Assembly (NCBI GenBank): GCA_002084805.1
Contig: NBMC01000015.1
Coordinates: 35,384-99,383 of the forward strand
Length of the DNA stretch: 64,000 nucleotides
Source: Spirochaetaceae bacterium 4572_59
GTDB lineage: Bacteria; Spirochaetota; Spirochaetia; DSM-2461
Direction: 5' to 3'
The translations under genes and the position numbers were made by a program. Shown piece after piece: positions 23,813 to 32,409 of the stretch; the stretch's first letter is position 1; every line of letters begins with the position of its first letter. Below the pieces are notes generated by a model that worked only from the letters and a program-made list of their open reading frames with translations, was not told where the DNA came from and did not search any database.

Positions 23813-25714
23813 ATGTCCATTAGAGAAACAGCTGAAAAACTCAACATCTCAACTCATACTCTTAAAAACTGGCTAAAGCGTGAAAACCATGGATTGGAAG
23901 AGTTTTCTTTTGACCGGGAAAAACACCGCCTTACAAAGATGGCCAATAAGAAAAACTCAAGCGAGCAAATACTCTCGAAGGAGATGCTTTCCTGTAAAAG
24001 CAATATAGATGCACTCTCTCTTCTGTTAGAGAATCTGAATCAGCTGAAACTGGATACCCCCCATACTCTTTTTATATTTTCGCTCTTATTCCTGAAAAAA
24101 AAAGGTTTTCTCACTGAAAGAAATCAAATAGTGAAGAAAAATAATTCTCTTTGCTTTTTTGAAAACTCATTTCCCCGGAAACATCGGGTTTTAGAACAGG
24201 CAGTGGAAGAGTATTACCAGACACTCAGCCCCTTCCCAGAAGAAAATGCCTGGCCCGCCATTCTGAATAACTCATCCATCCTGTCCGACATACTTTTAAA
24301 AGAGGCGGACCTGCCGGGACTTGTGTACCAGGCTTTGCGTCTGGAAGGAAATAAAATCCGGCAGGGTGCCTACTATACTCCAGCTAAAGTCATCCGTCAG
24401 ATGCTGCAAAGCTATAAGAACCTGCCCTCGGGAGGCGTTTTTCTTGATCCCTGCTGCGGATCAGGTATGTTTCTCTGCACTTTTGCCACACTGACAAATC
24501 ATCCCGAAGATGTCTATGGAATGGATAGTGATCCCCTGGCCGTTTATCTGGCCAGAATCAATTTATACATACGTTTCCCCTCTATTTCCGGGCTGAGTCA
24601 TATCCGCGAGGCCGACTCCCTCAGTTCTTCCAGCTGGAATCTGAGAGAACCGTCGGTCATTGCCACCAATCCCCCCTGGGGAGCCCATTACTCTCAAAGT
24701 AAAAAAAAGGATTTGCGGATGCAGTATGAGCCGATCCGTTCGGGAGAATCCTTCTCCCTATTTATAAGCAAATCAATAAAAGAGATTCCCGAGGGATGTA
24801 AAGCTTCCTTTCTACTGCCAGAATCAATCCTGTATGTAAAAGCCCATGAGGATATACGCAGGAAGATACTTAATGAAGCACCCCCTGTGAAAATCGTCTT
24901 TCACGGCCCCATTTTTCAGGGCGTCTATACCTCTGTTATTCAAATGGAAATTGTAAAAGGCGGAAAACAGCGCAAGACAGAGATTCGTTTTAACAGCAAT
25001 GAAGGAAAAACTCTTATAAAGGAAAAGCAATCTTTAAAGAGATACGATTACAACAAATTCTGCTGCTTCAATATTCACTGCTCCAACAGAGACAGAGAGA
25101 TTCTTGATCAGATTTACAGGGGACAGAGCTCTCTTCCTGAAAAAGGGAGCCAATGGATCCTTGGAACCGTAACCGGTGATAATAATTACTTTTTAAGAGA
25201 GACCCCGGAAAAGGGAACAATTCCGATTCTCAGCGGTAAAGAACTGCACCCTTTTTATGCAGACCCGCCCCGGCTTTATATCAGAACCGATGCGGGAACA
25301 TGGCAGCAGACCCGAGGTGCAAAAGACTATGGACCGGACAAAATTATCTACAGCTTTATCGGATGTAAACCATCCTTTGTGATTGATAGAAAAGGCCTGA
25401 TAACACTTAACTCGGCCAACTGTCTTATTCCCCCCGAAAATCAGAGCCTTGAAGCCCTGACAGCCTGGTATAATTCAGATCTGTTCCGCTTTCTCTGGCA
25501 GAAACAGTTTCACTCTCTTAAACTTCTCAAAAATCACCTGGAATCCCTTCCCGTACCCCAATGGGATGATTTGCAGAAACAGGAGCTTTTGAGTCTTGTC
25601 AAAAAAGGGGAAAAACGGCAGGATATCAAACCGGAAATTAATCGTATTGTCTACGATTTTTTCCAGATATCCCCAAAGGACAGAACATATGTCAGCACAG
25701 AAAATAGATTTTAA
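23813..25714 (+). CDS. adenine-specific DNA methylase with HTH domain
   Basis: 633 residues. Residues 1-45 form a MerR/excisionase-like HTH (SIRETAEKLNISTHTLKNWL). The gamma-class N6-adenine methylase core follows: QGAYYTPAKVIRQML, motif I DPCCGSGMF (~220) and motif IV NPPWG (~290). The C-terminal third has TaqI-like target-recognition features. No nuclease domain or separate endonuclease gene is present, so it looks like an orphan or regulatory methylase. A nine-A run at 24095-24103 in the coding sequence is a possible slippage site. Its end overlaps pth by 26 bases. Confidence 0.85.
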   Translation: MSIRETAEKLNISTHTLKNWLKRENHGLEEFSFDREKHRLTKMANKKNSSEQILSKEMLSCKSNIDALSLLLENLNQLKLDTPHTLFIFSLLFLKKKGFLTERNQIVKKNNSLCFFENSFPRKHRVLEQAVEEYYQTLSPFPEENAWPAILNNSSILSDILLKEADLPGLVYQALRLEGNKIRQGAYYTPAKVIRQMLQSYKNLPSGGVFLDPCCGSGMFLCTFATLTNHPEDVYGMDSDPLAVYLARINLYIRFPSISGLSHIREADSLSSSSWNLREPSVIATNPPWGAHYSQSKKKDLRMQYEPIRSGESFSLFISKSIKEIPEGCKASFLLPESILYVKAHEDIRRKILNEAPPVKIVFHGPIFQGVYTSVIQMEIVKGGKQRKTEIRFNSNEGKTLIKEKQSLKRYDYNKFCCFNIHCSNRDREILDQIYRGQSSLPEKGSQWILGTVTGDNNYFLRETPEKGTIPILSGKELHPFYADPPRLYIRTDAGTWQQTRGAKDYGPDKIIYSFIGCKPSFVIDRKGLITLNSANCLIPPENQSLEALTAWYNSDLFRFLWQKQFHSLKLLKNHLESLPVPQWDDLQKQELLSLVKKGEKRQDIKPEINRIVYDFFQISPKDRTYVSTENRF

Positions 25715-26285
25715 ACTGATCGTATTATTGGGAAATCCGGGAAGTCAGTATGAACAGACCAGGCATAATGCCTCCTGGCTCTGTCAGGCATACCTACCCT
25801 CTGTGGATTCCCTTAGCTGGAAAGAAAAGTTCAACGGAAAATACTGCGATTACGGCCTTCCAGGTCAATCAATCCGCCTGCTGAAACCAGAAACCTTTAT
25901 GAATAAGAGCGGAGAATCCGCAGGGAAAGCCGCGACATTTTTTAAGGTAAAACCTGAAGAGATTCTCGTTGTACACGATGAGCTGGAACTGCCCTTTGGA
26001 ACCGTACAATTCAGAAAAGGCGGCGGACTTGGCGGACATAATGGATTACGATCCCTGAAACAGCATCTGGGTACGGGTGATTTCTACCGCTATCGTCTGG
26101 GAATATCACGCCCTCCCCATGGAGATGTCTCCCGCTGGGTTCTATCCCCCTTCTCAGGAGAGGAAAAACCACTTCTAAGCGTTTACTGGGAGAGAAGTGC
26201 CCTTATCCTTGAAAGAATTATCATGAACAAGACGAATAGAATTAATGAAAACGAGAAAATAGCCGTACTGGACTCTCCCGTATAA
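25689..26285 (+). CDS. pth: peptidyl-tRNA hydrolase
   Basis: 198 residues from the ATG at 25689 (AAAGGA eight bases upstream; it overlaps the methylase 3' end). The catalytic signature GNPGSQYEQTRHNASW includes the active-site His. KPETFMNKSGES and VVHDELELPFG match the peptidyl-tRNA binding cleft, as does GGGLGGHNGLRS. It frees tRNA from stalled peptidyl-tRNA. The 'TRHNAS' version in place of the more common 'TRHNxG' is a minor variant. It begins a five-gene group with mtnN, luxS and pgl. Confidence 0.97.
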   Translation: MSAQKIDFKLIVLLGNPGSQYEQTRHNASWLCQAYLPSVDSLSWKEKFNGKYCDYGLPGQSIRLLKPETFMNKSGESAGKAATFFKVKPEEILVVHDELELPFGTVQFRKGGGLGGHNGLRSLKQHLGTGDFYRYRLGISRPPHGDVSRWVLSPFSGEEKPLLSVYWERSALILERIIMNKTNRINENEKIAVLDSPV

Positions 26286-26299
26286 CATAAGGAAGGAAA

Positions 26300-26998
26300 A
26301 TGAAAATACAAGTTGGAATTATTGCTGCCATGGAAGAGGAATGCAAAGGCTTGATCAAACTGATGCAGGACCGCCGGGAAACACAAATGGGGGCTTACAG
26401 CTTTCACACGGGTTTATTGGAAGGAAAATCGGTCTGCCTGCTTCAATGCGGAATTGGAAAGGTAAATGCTGCGGTTGGAACGGCATTGATGATTCATACA
26501 TGGCATCCAGCCTCTATCCTGAATACCGGTGTGGCCGGAGGTTTTCTTTCCTCTCTGAAAATAGGAGATATTGTTCTCTCTACAGAAGTGTTACATCATG
26601 ATGTGGATGTGACCATATTCGACTATAAAATTGGACAGCTCCCGGGAGAACCGGAAAGCTACAAAGCAGACAAAGATCTGCTGAGAAAAGCTTCAGCTCT
26701 TAGTCCGCGGGATCCGGCTATTCACCTTATTCCCGGCAAAATTGCTTCAGGAGATATATTTGTTCACAAGGATGAGCAAATACAAAAAATCCGAAAAGAC
26801 TTTTCTGATGTGACTGCGGTTGAAATGGAGTCTGCTGCCATAGCCCAGGTTTGCCACAGTTTTAAAACCCCTTTTCTGATTATCCGCGCGATCTCCGATG
26901 TGACAGGAGATGAGGAAAATCATGTCTCTTATGATGAGTTCATGCCCATAGCAGCAAAGAATTCCATTGACATGGTACAGAAAATCCTTAAACAATAG
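26300..26998 (+). CDS. mtnN: 5'-methylthioadenosine/S-adenosylhomocysteine nucleosidase
   Basis: 232 residues, the usual length. Visible are IIAAMEEE (catalytic Glu region), TGVAGGF, VTAVEMESAAIAQ (substrate Glu) and RAISDVTGDEE (catalytic Asp). It cleaves S-adenosylhomocysteine and methylthioadenosine; the S-ribosylhomocysteine made is the substrate of LuxS, encoded 29 bases downstream. Together they detoxify SAH and yield autoinducer-2 precursor. Confidence 0.97.
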   Translation: MKIQVGIIAAMEEECKGLIKLMQDRRETQMGAYSFHTGLLEGKSVCLLQCGIGKVNAAVGTALMIHTWHPASILNTGVAGGFLSSLKIGDIVLSTEVLHHDVDVTIFDYKIGQLPGEPESYKADKDLLRKASALSPRDPAIHLIPGKIASGDIFVHKDEQIQKIRKDFSDVTAVEMESAAIAQVCHSFKTPFLIIRAISDVTGDEENHVSYDEFMPIAAKNSIDMVQKILKQ

Positions 26999-27027
26999 AA
27001 TATTAAAGAAAATAGAAAGGAAAAAGA

Positions 27028-27507
27028 ATGGATAAAATACCCAGTTTTTCAATAGATCATAAGCATCTTCTGAGAGGGATTTACCTGTCCCGTCAGGATA
27101 CTGTTGGAAAAGAGGTTTTGACCACCTTTGATATCCGTATCAAAGAACCAAACCGTGAGCCGGTTATGGACAATGCAGCCCTTCATACAATAGAGCACCT
27201 GGGAGCTACTTTTTTAAGAAATGATCCTCAGTGGGCGGAAAAAACAGTCTATTTCGGTCCCATGGGCTGTCGGACCGGCTGCTATGTTATTTTCAAGGGC
27301 GATTTGACGTCAAAGGATGTTCTCCCGCTAATAACTGACATGTTCCGTTTTATAGCAGATTTCAATGGAGATATTCCCGGTGCGACTGCAAGAGATTGCG
27401 GTAATTACCTGGAGCAGAATTTGGATATGGCAAAATGGGAATCCAGGAAATACCTGAATGAAGTACTGACCAAAATAACAGATGCCAATCTGAATTATCC
27501 CGAATAG
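27028..27507 (+). CDS. luxS: S-ribosylhomocysteine lyase
   Basis: 159 residues, full length. The metal site HTIEH and the Cys of GCRTGCY are present, with FGPMGCRTG forming the active-site loop. It converts S-ribosylhomocysteine to homocysteine and the AI-2 precursor DPD. AGAAAGGAAAAAG precedes the ATG. Pairing with mtnN makes a complete two-step SAH route in one operon. Confidence 0.97.
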   Translation: MDKIPSFSIDHKHLLRGIYLSRQDTVGKEVLTTFDIRIKEPNREPVMDNAALHTIEHLGATFLRNDPQWAEKTVYFGPMGCRTGCYVIFKGDLTSKDVLPLITDMFRFIADFNGDIPGATARDCGNYLEQNLDMAKWESRKYLNEVLTKITDANLNYPE

Positions 27508-27518
27508 GAGAAATTACC

Positions 27519-28232
27519 ATGGCGGGAGCCCTGATTTTTAGTACATACGAAGATTTCTGCCGGCAGGCAGGTGAACATATCATTACAATTCTGAAAGCCG
27601 CAAGTATTCATAAAAGACGTTCTTCTCTCGTTCTGGCGGGAGGAAGCACTCCCGCAGGAGTCTACCGTTATATGGCCACGAATTACCCGGATTTCCACTG
27701 GGGAAATATTGATTTTTTCCTGGGAGATGACCGATGTGTTCCGGAAACTGATAAAAATAGCAATTACCGTATGATCAATGAGAATCTTTTCTCCCTGATT
27801 CCCCATCATGCTGAGCAGATCTACACCATAGATCAGTCACTTCCCCCCGAAAAGGGAGCGGAACTCTACCATAAAAGGGTCAAAAATTACCTTAGCACAA
27901 ATTGCTGGTTTGATCTTGTACTCCTGGGGATGGGCTCTGACGGCCATACTGCGTCTCTCTTCCCGGGATATCCGGAACTGGATGAGAAGGTAAAATATGC
28001 CGTGGCTACTGAGATAGAGGCCCCTATGGCCCCCTATCTCAGAAGAATAAGCATGACCGAACCCGCTCTCAAGCGCTGCTCCCATATGATGTATCTTATC
28101 AGGGGAGAAAAAAAGAGGGGAATTATGGACAGTGTAATGAAAGAGAAATCCCATCACCATTCTGCACTGAATTATCCCATAGCCCATATAAAACCGGATG
28201 CGGGTAAATCCTACTGGTACTATACGGTCTGA
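27519..28232 (+). CDS. pgl: 6-phosphogluconolactonase
   Basis: 237 residues, DevB/SOL type: LAGGSTPAGVYRY, FFLGDDRCVPETDKNSNYRM and LLGMGSDGHTASLFPG. It hydrolyses 6-phosphogluconolactone in the oxidative pentose phosphate pathway, supplying NADPH. No zwf or gnd is in this window. It lies 11 bases after luxS and just before the decayed pgeF. Confidence 0.96.
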   Translation: MAGALIFSTYEDFCRQAGEHIITILKAASIHKRRSSLVLAGGSTPAGVYRYMATNYPDFHWGNIDFFLGDDRCVPETDKNSNYRMINENLFSLIPHHAEQIYTIDQSLPPEKGAELYHKRVKNYLSTNCWFDLVLLGMGSDGHTASLFPGYPELDEKVKYAVATEIEAPMAPYLRRISMTEPALKRCSHMMYLIRGEKKRGIMDSVMKEKSHHHSALNYPIAHIKPDAGKSYWYYTV

Positions 28233-28269
28233 TCTTGCTCCGTGAGCAGTGCAGGATTATGATCATTTT

Positions 28270-28662
28270 ATGATAAAGACAACGAGAGATGGCATCAGCT
28301 GGTACAGTTGGGAACTTCTTGACTCCTACGGCATTACTACCTGAACGAGACAGATGCCCTGATTCTGACTGATTCTACCCTTCTGGGAGTCATTTTTACA
28401 GCCGACTGCCTGCCTGTTATCCTCTACGATCTGAAAATGCAGGTCGGAGCAGTGATACATGCCGGTTGGAGAGGGTCATTGGAGGCTCAGCCTGGAAGAA
28501 TCCGGAAGATTGCAACTGATTAACGCAGGGATTCATCCGGACAGGATTGAAATATCCGGACTCTGTACAAACTGTCACTCTGACTTCTTCTCCTGGCGGG
28601 GAGACGGCAGGAAAACCGGCCGGATGGCCACCTTTCTCCGAACAGCTTCCAGACAAACATAA
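28270..28662 (+). pseudogene. pgeF: pgeF/yfiH-type (laccase-domain) gene, decayed
   Basis: Three fragments in two frames. 28270-28344 gives an N-terminal piece ending DSYGITT then TGA. 28344-28523 gives LGVIFTADCLPVILYD and AVIHAGWRGS, the purine-nucleoside phosphorylase (polyphenol oxidase family) active-site motifs with Cys and His. 28459-28662 gives INAGIHPDRIEISGLCTNC...SWRGDGRKTGRMA, the family C-terminus. About 60 residues are missing before the middle piece and more after HAGWRG, so at least two deletions occurred. No single-base correction restores it. Confidence 0.8.
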
Positions 28663-28670
28663 AAAGACAT

Positions 28671-28709
28671 AAAAAAAAGGACTGTCTCACATAATGAAAC
28701 AATCCTTTT
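28671..28709 (-). terminator. terminator after helicase locus
   Basis: On the minus strand the stem is AAAAGGATTGT / ACAGTCCTTTT (28709-28699 and 28685-28675, one G-U pair) with a 13-base loop, followed by eight T (28678-28671). Confidence 0.8.
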
Positions 28710-28731
28710 CAGACATATAATCAGAGAAAAA

Positions 28732-29160
28732 TTACTTTTTACCGAAAAGACGTGAAAGCAATCCTTTTTTCTTAGCAGGAGCTGCCTGTTTAGCCGGAGT
28801 TTCGGGGGCCGCTTTATAGCCCTGTTTAACTCCCTGCTTTGCATTATAATTCTTGTTTGTCCCAGGACGGGAACCTCTGTTCTGCTGAGCAGATCTGTTC
28901 CCCTGAGGTCTGGATCCGCTGTTTTGGGAGTGTTTCTTTCCTTTTCCGGAACCGGAACGATTATTTGAGGATGTTCTGTTTCCTCCGCCGCTACGGGATG
29001 ATGTGGATTTAATCTTTGAATCCGCTTTAATTACTTTATCATCAGCCTTGAAATCTTCGCCGTACTTGGCCTTGTAGTAAGCTAATCTGTCTTCGATTGA
29101 ATTCTGACTACTGACCCTTTCCATGGGCTGGCTTGAAGGAGCCTTAAAGCTGCCTCTCAA
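28732..29160 (-). CDS. basic low-complexity tail, +1 frame of the helicase
   Basis: A 142-codon frame that overlaps the helicase stop by 17 bases. It opens with TTG and has no ribosome-binding site; a stop lies four codons further upstream in the same frame, so it cannot be a separate gene of any length. The sequence is Ser/Gly/Asn/Arg/Lys-rich with SIEDRLAYYKAKYGEDF near the start and KKKGLLSRLFGKK at the end, typical of DEAD-box helicase C-terminal RNA-binding tails. I interpret it as the helicase tail, reached by a +1 frameshift or separated by a frameshift mutation. See the site at 29143-29158. Confidence 0.55.
   Translation of the reverse strand: MRGSFKAPSSQPMERVSSQNSIEDRLAYYKAKYGEDFKADDKVIKADSKIKSTSSRSGGGNRTSSNNRSGSGKGKKHSQNSGSRPQGNRSAQQNRGSRPGTNKNYNAKQGVKQGYKAAPETPAKQAAPAKKKGLLSRLFGKK
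29143..29158 (-). other. candidate +1 ribosomal frameshift site
   Basis: The minus strand reads GAG AGG CAG CTT TAA G. A Shine-Dalgarno-like GAGAGG lies three bases before CTT, which is followed by a stop. This is the same layout as the prfB autoregulatory site (AGGGGG, three bases, CUU, UGA). A +1 slip of tRNA-Leu from CUU to UUU would continue into AAG GCT CCT, the basic tail. UAAG is normally an efficient stop, which weakens the case. Confidence 0.4.
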
Positions 29161-30481
29161 TGGAATTCATAGATCCGGATACAGCCATGATCTCGGACTG
29201 AACTTTTACCGCTCTGGCATCCAGAGGTCTCCGGTTACCATTGAAATTTCTACTATGCTGTCTTCCCCTGGAACTGTTTCCAGTGGAATTATCCCGGGGA
29301 GAACCAGAGTGTTTATCAAAATGGAAACGCATGCCAGCACTCTTATCTTCTACCATCAAATCTTCATCGACCCATGATACAGGGATTTTCTTGCCAATCA
29401 GTTTTTCAATGGCAGGGAGACCGTATACAAATTTTTCACAAGCAAGGGTATAAGCTTTACCGCTTTTACCTGCACGGGCTGTACGGCCGATACGGTGTAC
29501 ATAGCTTTCTGCATCAGACGGGACATCGTAGTTCACAACCATGGTAAGATCATCAATATGAAGTCCTCTGGCAGCAACATCTGTAGCAACCAGGAATTTT
29601 ACCTTGCCATCTTTGGCATCTTGAACAATTTTAAGACGTTTTTTCTGGGGTAGATCACCCATCAGACAGCGAGCTGGATAGCCGTTATGTTCCAGCCTCT
29701 TGGCAATTTCATAGGTGACATGTTTAGTATTGGCAAATATAAGGGCGGTTTCAGGTTTCTCTCTTTCCAGCAGTCCCAGAAGAACCTTCATCTTTTCATC
29801 GGCACCCACATGAAACAATTCCTGAGAGATTGCTTCAACTGTAAGCTGTTCTGGTTCAATAACGACCTCTCCGGGATTGTTCATATACTCCCAGGCCATG
29901 TTTCCGACTTTTGCACTAAGGGTGGCACTGAAAAGCATTGTCCGTCTCTCATCGGCAGGAAGCATTTTGCTGAACATGATTCTCAGATCAGGAATGAATC
30001 CCATATCAAAGAGTCTATCCGCTTCATCAATAACAAGGATACCCATCTCATTGAAACGAATCTTTCCCGATTTGCTGAAATCAATCAGTCTACCGGGAGT
30101 TCCGATCAGAATATCAACGCCTTGTGCAAGCATATCTTCCTGCTGGTTGTAACCAACACCACCGTAGAAACTTCCAATTCTAAAGTCCAGGTATTTTGCC
30201 AGGATCTTTGCTTCAGCTTCAATCTGTACTGCCAGTTCTCGGGTCGGAACGATGATAAGTGCTTTTTTACCCTTATAATGTTTATCTTCCATTAAAAGCT
30301 GGAAGGTCGAAATCAGAAAGGCAGCAGTTTTACCGGTACCGGTCTGGGATTGGGCAAAAATATCTTTATTCTGCGCAATGGTCTGAAAGGTCTCTGTCTG
30401 TACTTGCATACAGTCCGTAAAACCTGCGTCTTCAATACCCTTAAGGATATTTTCGTTTAAATCAAAATCAGTAAATTTCAT
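29144..30481 (-). CDS. DEAD-box RNA helicase (RhlE-like)
   Basis: 445 residues in frame 0. All motifs are intact: Q motif, SQTGTGKT (I), PTRELAVQ (Ia), TPGRL (Ib), VIDEADRLFDMGF (II), SAT (III), VATDVAARGLH (V) and HRIGRTARAG (VI). After the core come a Lys/Arg linker and the stop at 29144. Family members often carry a longer basic tail; here that tail continues in the +1 frame. It unwinds RNA duplexes, with roles in ribosome assembly or RNA decay. The gene stands alone with a 284-base upstream gap. Confidence 0.95.
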   Translation of the reverse strand: MKFTDFDLNENILKGIEDAGFTDCMQVQTETFQTIAQNKDIFAQSQTGTGKTAAFLISTFQLLMEDKHYKGKKALIIVPTRELAVQIEAEAKILAKYLDFRIGSFYGGVGYNQQEDMLAQGVDILIGTPGRLIDFSKSGKIRFNEMGILVIDEADRLFDMGFIPDLRIMFSKMLPADERRTMLFSATLSAKVGNMAWEYMNNPGEVVIEPEQLTVEAISQELFHVGADEKMKVLLGLLEREKPETALIFANTKHVTYEIAKRLEHNGYPARCLMGDLPQKKRLKIVQDAKDGKVKFLVATDVAARGLHIDDLTMVVNYDVPSDAESYVHRIGRTARAGKSGKAYTLACEKFVYGLPAIEKLIGKKIPVSWVDEDLMVEDKSAGMRFHFDKHSGSPRDNSTGNSSRGRQHSRNFNGNRRPLDARAVKVQSEIMAVSGSMNSIERQL

Positions 30482-30661
30482 ATTAGTTATTATCTCGCAT
30501 TTCTGTACTATCTGTACTTTATTTGTTTGTTCGGTAAGGATTCTGCATACTCGATTTCACAGTTATATCTCAGGATAGTGAATAATAATCAGATACACCA
30601 GTTTTTTATCGAATTAATCGCAAACCGCAGGAGCATTTATCGCGTCCCATAGATCATAAGA

Positions 30662-30698
30662 TTCCTGAATCTCTTTAAATTCAGGAAATACTCTTTTT
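30662..30698 (+). other. hairpin and T-run in the helicase/30766 gap
   Basis: A nine-base perfect stem (TTCCTGAAT 30662-30670 with ATTCAGGAA 30679-30687, eight-base loop) followed by TCTTTTTT. No + strand gene lies upstream, so it is not the end of a known gene. It could be a leader hairpin of the 30766 gene. The rest of the 284-base gap holds a repeated TCTGTAC (30500-30530 area) and otherwise nothing I recognise. Confidence 0.35.
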
Positions 30699-30765
30699 TA
30701 GTATATATATTTACTCAATAAATGTCGATATAGACAATAAAAGATCCAGGAAGCAATTTAATATA

Positions 30766-32409
30766 ATGAGTATTAAACAATACAAATATCAATTATCTCT
30801 TCTGCCATTGCTCTTAACGGGGTGTACAATTCAAAATTTCAGTGATTTCAGCCGTGATTTTCAGCAGTTTTATTCAACGGGAAGCCTCTTTTCATTTCTG
30901 AATGACCTATCCTCCAGCAGCGGATTTCTCTATAAACTAACAATCCCGGCGGGAAGTCTCATCTTTCTACTTTGCTTTTTTATGTTTCTCTTTAACAGAC
31001 AGGATAAGTTTATCCCCTTTCTCAGCTTATCGGGATTGGTAGCTGCAGCTGTGTATCTGACCCCCCTCCTGAACATAATAGAACGACTGCCCAATAAGGA
31101 CATACTTATTCTGCAGATTAGAACGTACCTGCTTCTCACATACTTTCTTGTTCTGCAAAGCTGGAGCATCACGATCTTTCATCACAGACGCACAAAATGG
31201 ATTCGTTATACCCGTAGGGCCGCATTTTTAACTGCCTCCCTGATTGTCCTGCTGGCCTGGTTCCAGCCAAAACTGCTCAGCCTTCCATGGATAGTGCCAT
31301 TTATGGCTCTACTTATGCTGGTAGATTCTACAATCTGCAGCGTTCTTTCTCTCAAAAGAGAAAATGACGGCTCCGCTTATGGAGGAATACTCCTAAGCCT
31401 GTCCATTGTCAGCGTCATAACATGGTATTTACTGACAAAGGGATTTCAGGCCTCTATTATCCGAACGATGAACCATATCTGTTTTCTCCTGCCGGCAGTT
31501 ATTCTGCCCATTCAGTTTGTCATCTCTCTGCTTATGATACAGACGACTAGTAGAAAGCAGCATTTTATTCTGAAAGAACTCCGTATTCTGGCTGAAAGTC
31601 AGAAAAATGATCTTAAACAACAAAAAGTAGAGCAGGAAATATCTGTAAAGAAAAATGAAGAGGCTCTCAGAATTTCTTCTTTCGATTTAAAGGCGGCCCG
31701 GAATGCCCTGCAGTCTGATCCACTCCTCCCTTTGAAGCTTCCCGAAGGATGGGAAGGATCTCATTTCATAAGTAATAACAGCAGGGATTATCCGACGGTA
31801 GCAGCCTGGCCCTATGAGGGCGCCCTTCTGATGGCTGAATCTTCTCCTGAGGACCACTATGCCTATTCTGTTCTTCAGATGATACGAAAACAGATGAATG
31901 AAGTCATAGAGAAGGGAGTTTCGCCCGTAAACCGTTTCAGAGAACTGAACAAATCACTCAATAAGCTGGGAGAAGTACCCAAAGCCCCCTTATTCGCAGC
32001 CTATCTTCAGTTGTTGCCGAACAGTGCACTCTGTGCTACAGCGGGAACTGCTATAGCCTGGTATAAAAACCCCGGAGGGAAGCTGGTCCCCGTTTCGTCT
32101 GCAGAAGTCAGTTCAACTTTTCAACAGGGTCTTGGATTCCGTCCCTACAGCAGAGAAAAAGGAATGCCCTTCCGGCTGCCCATGGAGAAAGGAGATATAC
32201 TGATCCTGACCTCCCGCAGCCTTATATTACGGGAACAGGAACTGAATGGTCATATTTATGGGAAAGACTCCCTCAGCAGAGTCCTGGAGAGTCATAAATC
32301 ATCAAATGCCCAGGAAATTATTACTGCTATTATCGAGGACTTTGATGATTTTGATATGGGAAACACCAGAGAAAGACAGGTTTATACCGCGGTAATCCGT
32401 AAATTATAA
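30766..32409 (+). CDS. membrane protein with degenerate SpoIIE/PP2C domain
   Basis: 547 residues. N-terminus has a lipobox-like LLLTGC, then about seven membrane helices (50-270), a charged coiled coil (275-310), then a domain from ~325 following the SpoIIE-type phosphatase pattern: ATAGTAIAWYKNPGGKL, GLGFRPYS, EKGDILILTSRS and a terminal DDFDMGNTRERQ. The metal-binding Asp expected in the TDG block is Ser (TSRS), and the last DD-x-T block is altered, so it may bind rather than dephosphorylate. 7TM-SpoIIE proteins are spirochaete signalling proteins that act on STAS partners. It abuts dxs tail to tail. Confidence 0.7.
   Translation: MSIKQYKYQLSLLPLLLTGCTIQNFSDFSRDFQQFYSTGSLFSFLNDLSSSSGFLYKLTIPAGSLIFLLCFFMFLFNRQDKFIPFLSLSGLVAAAVYLTPLLNIIERLPNKDILILQIRTYLLLTYFLVLQSWSITIFHHRRTKWIRYTRRAAFLTASLIVLLAWFQPKLLSLPWIVPFMALLMLVDSTICSVLSLKRENDGSAYGGILLSLSIVSVITWYLLTKGFQASIIRTMNHICFLLPAVILPIQFVISLLMIQTTSRKQHFILKELRILAESQKNDLKQQKVEQEISVKKNEEALRISSFDLKAARNALQSDPLLPLKLPEGWEGSHFISNNSRDYPTVAAWPYEGALLMAESSPEDHYAYSVLQMIRKQMNEVIEKGVSPVNRFRELNKSLNKLGEVPKAPLFAAYLQLLPNSALCATAGTAIAWYKNPGGKLVPVSSAEVSSTFQQGLGFRPYSREKGMPFRLPMEKGDILILTSRSLILREQELNGHIYGKDSLSRVLESHKSSNAQEIITAIIEDFDDFDMGNTRERQVYTAVIRKL

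Noticed and set aside
30762..30767. TATAAT at the start of the 7TM gene
   Set aside because: It overlaps the ATG itself, so it cannot be the -10 box for that gene.
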